DNA of 9,494 nucleotides from Alphaproteobacteria bacterium. Lineage in GTDB: Bacteria > Pseudomonadota > Alphaproteobacteria > Rhizobiales > Hyphomicrobiaceae. Below are positions 6,110 through 9,494 of this stretch, piece after piece. Within the stretch, counting starts at the first letter, position 1; each line of letters starts with the position of its first letter. A program made the translations under genes and the position numbers. The stretch is taken from contig JAJRRE010000026.1 in NCBI GenBank assembly GCA_024279745.1, positions 1-9,494 of the forward strand. The letters are read 5' to 3'. The notes under the pieces were generated by a model, which saw only the letters and a list, made by a program, of their open reading frames with translations, had not been told where the DNA came from and made no database searches.

Positions 6110-6345
6110 TGATATGATCACGGCAATAGCATGGCTGCTGCTGTGATGGTGGCGGTACTGGCCCGGTTATGATCGCGACTCCGACTTAAATTGAACCCAC
6201 CACGGGCTGCAAACGCAGCCCCGCCAGTCGTGTCGTCGTGTGACTACGCGCAGGGCACGATGACGCGCTTCCAGCACAGTTGGCGCGCGCGCGCAGGCTC
6301 GAGCACCGCTCGAAATAGCCGTGAGCGAAAGAAAGAGAGCGAGCT
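6110..6345. other. intergenic gap between convergent genes, with several hairpins and a (GC)6 run
   Basis: No gene is seen. Three inverted repeats stand out. GGGCTGC (6204-6210) and GCAGCCC (6215-6221) form a perfect 7-bp stem with an AAAC loop. GTCGTCGTG (6232-6240) and CACGATGAC (6256-6264) form 9 bp with one G-T. TCGAGC (6299-6304) and GCTCGA (6308-6313) form 6 bp with a 3-nt loop. None is followed by a T-tract on either strand. A (GC)6 run occupies 6283-6294. The gap must end both ychF and the lipoprotein transcript, so some of these probably act in Rho-assisted or structural termination. Confidence 0.6.
6204..6221. terminator. GC-rich hairpin between ychF and the convergent lipoprotein gene
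   Basis: Perfect 7-bp stem GGGCTGC/GCAGCCC with an AAAC loop, 95 nt after the ychF stop. It lacks a T-tract on both strands, so its role as a terminator is inferred from position only. Confidence 0.35.
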
Positions 6346-7020
6346 TTAGTTCGTCGGCACGGGCTTATAGGCTTGCATGGCGCGGTACAGCCCGATGATC
6401 TCAGCCAATGGCAAGGTACCAACATAGTCACTGCCGTCTTTGGTTTTGATCTTAAAACCCCAGACCTTGGTCTTAAGATCGCCCGCACTTGCCGTCTCAA
6501 CAACACGCCGCAATTCGCCCGGTGGCAAACCAAACCCGACAACCTCGCGGCGCGTGCACGGCTGTTTCTTTTTGGTGCAGATTTTTTCGCGATCGATGCG
6601 CACCGTTGGCACCGTCCTTAGCGGACTACCGAAATTAGCGCGGTAGGGCTTCACCCAGCCCCAGCCATAGCGATCAAGTATGACATAAACCTGATAAGAC
6701 TTTGCGCCGGTTTTTTTGTTGATAAAGCCGCGCACAAATTCGTCGCTCCAGGTCTTCTGCAACAATTGGCGCGGCGGAACGACACCTTTTTGCGTGGACA
6801 AAATGGCGCTGGTTTCAAAGGCGTCGTCCTTCACCGTAACACCATTTTGAAAGTGCTCAACGGACAGGCCCAGCGCTTGGCGTTGCAGCTGTGCCTGGGT
6901 CGGATTAATGCTGCAACCGCTCAGCACAAGCAAGGCGATCAGCAGCAAAACAGACACCAATGTCTTCTCAAAAAACTCAAACAGCAGCACCAGCGAAAGG
7001 CGCGCGCGAAACAAACGCAT
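6346..7020 (-). CDS. predicted lipoprotein of unknown function
   Basis: Secreted lipid-anchored protein of 224 residues with no family I recognise. A hydrophobic stretch (21-35) ends in the lipobox LSGC, so Cys36 would be acylated after signal peptidase II cleavage. Ser37 rather than Asp at +2 would favour the outer membrane by the E. coli rule. The ATG at 7020 is preceded by GGAG at 4-nt spacing, but it gives a long N-terminal region before the hydrophobic core (MRLFRARLSLVLLFEFFEKT). A TTG or GTG at residues 21-22 would give a short n-region but has a poorer ribosome binding site. The mature part has a linker (37-90) and a mixed alpha/beta region with YQVYVILDRYGWGWVKPYR (109-127), a CTKKKQPC pair of cysteines (148 and 155) that could form a disulfide, and a C-terminal helix. 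It has its own promoter downstream of mtnP. Confidence 0.8.
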   Translation of the reverse strand: MRLFRARLSLVLLFEFFEKTLVSVLLLIALLVLSGCSINPTQAQLQRQALGLSVEHFQNGVTVKDDAFETSAILSTQKGVVPPRQLLQKTWSDEFVRGFINKKTGAKSYQVYVILDRYGWGWVKPYRANFGSPLRTVPTVRIDREKICTKKKQPCTRREVVGFGLPPGELRRVVETASAGDLKTKVWGFKIKTKDGSDYVGTLPLAEIIGLYRAMQAYKPVPTN

Positions 7021-7108
7021 TCAGCTCCAGATCTTTCCCCACAACAGATTGGCCCACTGGTCTGCCAGCTAGACACCGGGCAAACCACACTTATTGGCAG
7101 CAGCAATA

Positions 7109-7137
7109 ATCATACGGCCCGCGCGATAACATTGCAA
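7109..7137 (-). promoter_or_regulatory. sigma-70-type promoter for the lipoprotein gene
   Basis: Reading the minus strand, TTGCAA (7137-7132) and TATGAT (7114-7109) are separated by exactly 17 nt. Transcription would start near 7102, about 80 nt before the ATG at 7020. The same -35 and spacing precede rplY, which strengthens both calls. Confidence 0.5.
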
Positions 7138-7174
7138 ATGGGCTCGTCGTCCTGGCCAAAGCTCGCCCACCGCG

Positions 7175-8050
7175 CTATTTGTTGAGCACCCGCCCGGCAA
7201 CCGCATCCAGCTTGGCGATCAGGGCCGGATCGCGCGCATCGGGCGCCGTAATCAGCGCCACTTCAAGTGCCTTGTCAGAGCCAAGCGGGCAAGCCTCATG
7301 CTCCTTGGGAAAATCGGCTGCCAGTTTTGCTACCAGCTCGGCCGCTTTCGCCGCATTGCCCATCAGGACTTTGATAATCGCTTCCACATCGACGTCTGTG
7401 TGATCTTCATGCCAGCAATCATAATCGGTGACCATGGCGACGACCGCGTAACACAGCTCCGCCTCGCGGGCGAGTTTGGCTTCGGGCATATTGGTCATGC
7501 CAATGACGTCGCAATTCCAGCTGCGATAAAGATTACTTTCGGCGCGGGTGGAAAATTGCGGGCCTTCCATCACAAGATAAGTGCCTCCGCGCGTATGCGG
7601 TACGCCAACAGCCTTGGCCGCCGCTTCGACTTTATCGGTAAGGCCGGGGCTGACCGGATCGGCCATCGAGACATGGGCGACAAGGCCGGTGCCGAAGAAG
7701 GATTTCTCGCGCGCAAAGCTGCGGTCGATAAACTGGTCGACCAGCACGAAATGGCCCGGCGCCAGCTCTTCGCGAAAGGACCCGCAAGCGGATACCGACA
7801 CCAGATCGGTTACACCGGCGCGCTTCATCGCGTCGATATTGGCGCGGTAATTGATATCCGTCGGTGAGATTTTATGGCCACGGCCATGGCGGGGCAAAAA
7901 ACGGATCGGCAGGCCGTTAATCTCGCCAAACAAAATCTCATCAGACGGCGGCCCCCACGGTGAGCTAACCGCCTCCCAGCGCGTATTGGTCAGCCCCGGC
8001 AGATCGTAAAGTCCGCTGCCGCCGATAATGCCTAATACAGCCTTGCCCAT
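7175..8050 (-). CDS. mtnP: S-methyl-5'-thioadenosine phosphorylase
   Basis: Splits methylthioadenosine, a by-product of polyamine and quorum-signal synthesis, into adenine and 5-methylthioribose 1-phosphate using phosphate, in the cytosol (methionine and adenine salvage). The 291 residues show the trimeric nucleoside phosphorylase pattern: GGSGLYD (10-16), the phosphate-binding RHGRGH (54-59), NYRANI (67-72), SACGSFREE (87-95), GGTYLVMEGPQFSTRAE (155-171) and GMTNMPEAKLAREAELCYA (184-202). DYDCWH (209-214), with Asp209 and Asp211, is the signature that selects 6-aminopurines and separates MTAP from purine nucleoside phosphorylases that read Asn there. The ATG at 8050 follows GGGGAG at 8-nt spacing. 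It sits downstream of petC, a usual alphaproteobacterial arrangement, but an intrinsic terminator lies only about 45 nt before it and no promoter is evident. Confidence 0.96.
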   Translation of the reverse strand: MGKAVLGIIGGSGLYDLPGLTNTRWEAVSSPWGPPSDEILFGEINGLPIRFLPRHGRGHKISPTDINYRANIDAMKRAGVTDLVSVSACGSFREELAPGHFVLVDQFIDRSFAREKSFFGTGLVAHVSMADPVSPGLTDKVEAAAKAVGVPHTRGGTYLVMEGPQFSTRAESNLYRSWNCDVIGMTNMPEAKLAREAELCYAVVAMVTDYDCWHEDHTDVDVEAIIKVLMGNAAKAAELVAKLAADFPKEHEACPLGSDKALEVALITAPDARDPALIAKLDAVAGRVLNK

Positions 8051-8093
8051 CTTATTGTCTCCCCATAGTGACGGTTCTCCAATGCCATAAAAG

Positions 8094-8120
8094 AAAAAGG
8101 CCCCGCAAGCGAGACCTTTT
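8094..8120 (-). terminator. intrinsic terminator after petC
   Basis: On the minus strand AAAAGGTCTCG (8120-8110) pairs with CGGGGCCTTTT (8105-8095), 11 bp with two G-U pairs, around a CTTG tetraloop, and runs into a T-rich tract. It lies 77 nt after the petC stop and ends 44 nt before the mtnP ATG. On the plus strand the two G-U pairs become C-A mismatches, so it is oriented to serve petC. Confidence 0.75.
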
Positions 8121-8181
8121 CCGTTTCAATCGTTGCTCTAGCCCTGCATCGGCGGCGTCAACAACGCCTGCAGCGACGGCT

Positions 8182-8208
8182 CTAATGCTCGACCACCTAA
8201 TGCTCGAC
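8182..8208 (-). repeat. 15-bp-offset direct duplication of the petC stop-codon end
   Basis: The 12-mer CTAATGCTCGAC occurs at 8182-8193 and 8197-8208. On the coding strand this reads VEH-stop, then GTG, then VEH-stop again in the same frame. The second copy lies directly after the true stop codon of petC, so readthrough would add only a few residues. Confidence 0.9.
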
Positions 8209-9093
8209 TTTGGCCCAGATGCGGCGCTTGGCCAGATACAGCAAGATTGTCATGATCAACATATAGATCATCACCATCAGGCCCATTTTCTTACGCTGCT
8301 CCAGCTCAGGATTGGCGGCCCAGGCGAGAAAAGCGGTAACGTCGGCCGCGTTCTTCTCGATGGTGCCGGAGCCGTCCTGATATTTGAACGGATCTTCCTT
8401 CGACAAAGGCGGCGGCATGGCAATCTGATTACCGGGGAAGGTGGCGTTGTAATACATACCCTCAGCCACAGTGACACCTTTGGGCGGCGTCTCATGATAT
8501 TGCACCAGCAGCGCATAGGTGTAGTCGGCGCCACCTTCCTGGTAGCCGGTCAACACATTGCGCAGGAAATTCCACGGCACCATATAAAATGGAACATCGG
8601 TGTGAACGTCGCGCGCGCGGGTGATCAGCGACAGATCTGGCGGCAACGCCCCGCCATTGGCAGAGCGCGCAGCATTGTCATTGGGGAACGGCGGCACAAT
8701 GGTATCCGACAACAGGCCGGGGCGCTTGAACATATCGCCTTCGTCATTGGGACCATCGTCAACTTCATAGGTTTTAGCTAGCGCCTTTACCCGCTCAATC
8801 GGAAAACCAGGGCCACCTGGCTCAGCCAGATTGCGAAAATAAACCCGCTTCAAGCCGTGGCAGGCGGAACAAACTTCCTTGTAGACCTGAAAGCCGCGCT
8901 GCAATTGGGCTTTATCGAAGCGCCCGAACATGCCGCCCCAGCTCCAGTGCTGACGCGCCGTTTCGTGCATGGCCGCGTCGCCGCCACCAGCCGCCAAAGC
9001 TGCACCCGTACCAGCGCCGACACCAGCGCCGGAAAATGCCACTATGGTGAGCATCAGCCCGCCCAGGATGCGTTTTGCAATTCTATTCGACAT
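8197..9093 (-). CDS. petC: cytochrome c1, bc1 complex
   Basis: Haem c subunit of ubiquinol-cytochrome c reductase; it passes electrons from the Rieske protein to soluble cytochrome c in the periplasm. I chose the ATG at 9093 (298 residues): AAAGGAA lies 7 nt upstream, whereas the TTG at 9096 is too close to it. An N-terminal signal peptide with a glycine-rich end (SGAGVGAGTGAALAA, 21-35) probably cleaves after residue 35. The haem site CSACH is at 75-79, inside the family stretch QRGFQVYKEVCSACHG. The axial methionine is probably Met226 in GNQIAMPPPL. The C-terminal anchor is about 269-289 (GLMVMIYMLIMTILLYLAK), followed by a short positive tail. It is separate from cytochrome b, unlike the fused fbcH precursor of Bradyrhizobium. 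It follows petB after a 136-bp spacer containing a hairpin. Confidence 0.97.
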   Translation of the reverse strand: MSNRIAKRILGGLMLTIVAFSGAGVGAGTGAALAAGGGDAAMHETARQHWSWGGMFGRFDKAQLQRGFQVYKEVCSACHGLKRVYFRNLAEPGGPGFPIERVKALAKTYEVDDGPNDEGDMFKRPGLLSDTIVPPFPNDNAARSANGGALPPDLSLITRARDVHTDVPFYMVPWNFLRNVLTGYQEGGADYTYALLVQYHETPPKGVTVAEGMYYNATFPGNQIAMPPPLSKEDPFKYQDGSGTIEKNAADVTAFLAWAANPELEQRKKMGLMVMIYMLIMTILLYLAKRRIWAKVEH

Positions 9094-9206
9094 CAATCTA
9101 TTCCTTTATGCGCTCATCTCAATGGCGCGTCTGATCCTGGCAAAGTCCCCAGCAAAGTGCCCATAAACTTCTCTGGCACCGATCAGCCGCCACGCAGCAG
9201 ACGCTC

Positions 9207-9226
9207 ACACCACCTTGAGGTGGTGC
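9207..9226 (-). other. intercistronic hairpin between petB and petC
   Basis: CACCACC (9208-9214) and GGTGGTG (9219-9225) make a perfect 7-bp GC-rich stem with a 4-nt loop, 4 nt after the petB stop. No T-tract follows on the minus strand, so transcription probably continues into petC. It could protect the petB 3' end or set the ratio of the two messages. Confidence 0.5.
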
Positions 9227-9229
9227 CGA

Positions 9230-9494
9230 TTACTTCTCGTTCTTCTTGTTCTTGCCCAAAACCGCTTCCGTAATCGAGCGCGGCAACGGCTTTGGCGTTT
9301 CAATCACACCGACAATCGGCATGATGAGAAGGAAGAAGGCGAAGTAATAAGCAGTGAAGATTTGCGACCAGGTTACATAGGCGCCTTCAGCCGGTTTGCC
9401 GCCCAGATAGCCAAGGCCGATGCAGACAAACACGAACAGCCAGAAGAACCACTTCATGATCGGGCGATACTTCATTGATTTGGTTCGCGCGGTA
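9230..9494 (-). CDS. petB: cytochrome b, bc1 complex, C-terminal fragment (5' part outside window)
   Basis: Only the last 88 or so residues are present; the frame is open to the right edge. The visible part reads SMKYRPIMKWFFWLFVFVCIGLGYLGGKPAEG in two steps: the KYRP turn before a membrane helix that is typical of cytochrome b, then the conserved loop GYLGGKPAEGAYVTW. A last membrane helix follows (SQIFTAYYFAFFLLIMPIVGVIE), then the KPLPLP-like KPKPLPRSI segment and a short basic tail. The haem ligands and Qo motif would be in the missing part. The internal ATG at 9475 is not a real start because the homology continues upstream of it. It is encoded just before petC, as in the petABC operon. 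Confidence 0.9.
   Translation of the reverse strand, partial: TARTKSMKYRPIMKWFFWLFVFVCIGLGYLGGKPAEGAYVTWSQIFTAYYFAFFLLIMPIVGVIETPKPLPRSITEAVLGKNKKNEK

Noticed and set aside
6186..6542. 118-residue minus-strand frame overlapping the lipoprotein gene
   Set aside because: It is rich in Arg, Ser and Cys, overlaps the 3' part of a better gene in another frame, and has no signal of its own.
8033..8089. Short upstream open frame (ATG at 8089 on the minus strand) overlapping the mtnP start
   Set aside because: It has no ribosome binding site and about 18 codons; nothing supports translation, so a leader-peptide reading would be speculation.
8068..8781. 237-residue open frame on the plus strand
   Set aside because: It lies opposite petC, whose haem motif and membrane anchor are clear. 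The translated product is histidine- and glutamine-rich and looks like an antisense shadow.
9094..9096. TTG start for petC
   Set aside because: The ATG three bases downstream has the better spacing from AAAGGAA.
1..9494. Mobile element, CRISPR array, toxin-antitoxin or defence system
   Set aside because: No transposase, integrase, spaced repeats or defence-type domains were seen. The tandem repeats are too short and too few to form an array.

Overview
This window looks like ordinary chromosome from an alphaproteobacterium. The evidence is a moderately GC-rich sequence, the plus-strand order prs, rplY/ctc (long L25 with a TL5/Ctc-type C-terminal domain), pth and ychF, and a separate cytochrome b / cytochrome c1 pair followed by an MTA phosphorylase gene. 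Order and protein families were recognised by reading only; no database search was run, so the genus is not named.

Left half, plus strand. A ribose-phosphate pyrophosphokinase gene (prs) enters from the left edge and ends at 967 inside a four-copy 13-bp tandem repeat. A gene-free, AT-richer stretch of about 560 bp follows, then an unrecognised 125-residue protein (1526-1903). rplY (2077-2742) has a convincing promoter and a leader with two stacked hairpins. A 341-bp intergenic region with strong RNA-folding potential separates it from pth (3084-3911). An unrecognised single-pass membrane protein (4061-4876) with a possible OmpA-like periplasmic end comes next, closed by an intrinsic terminator, then ychF (5012-6109).

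Right half, minus strand, reading from the right edge. The C-terminal end of cytochrome b (petB), cytochrome c1 (petC, 8197-9093), a good intrinsic terminator, mtnP (7175-8050), and a predicted lipoprotein of unknown function (6346-7020) with its own promoter. The two blocks converge on a 236-bp gap (6110-6345) that holds several hairpins and a (GC)6 run.

The recognised genes are housekeeping. Prs makes PRPP for nucleotide synthesis; L25, Pth and YchF serve the ribosome and translation; cytochromes b and c1 belong to the bc1 respiratory complex; MtnP salvages methylthioadenosine. I see no phage, IS element, CRISPR, tRNA, rRNA or defence system. The points most worth a second look are the structured rplY-pth spacer, the rplY leader, the two unrecognised plus-strand genes inside the prs-rplY-pth-ychF run, and three short tandem duplications, two of which duplicate the stop-codon end of a gene.
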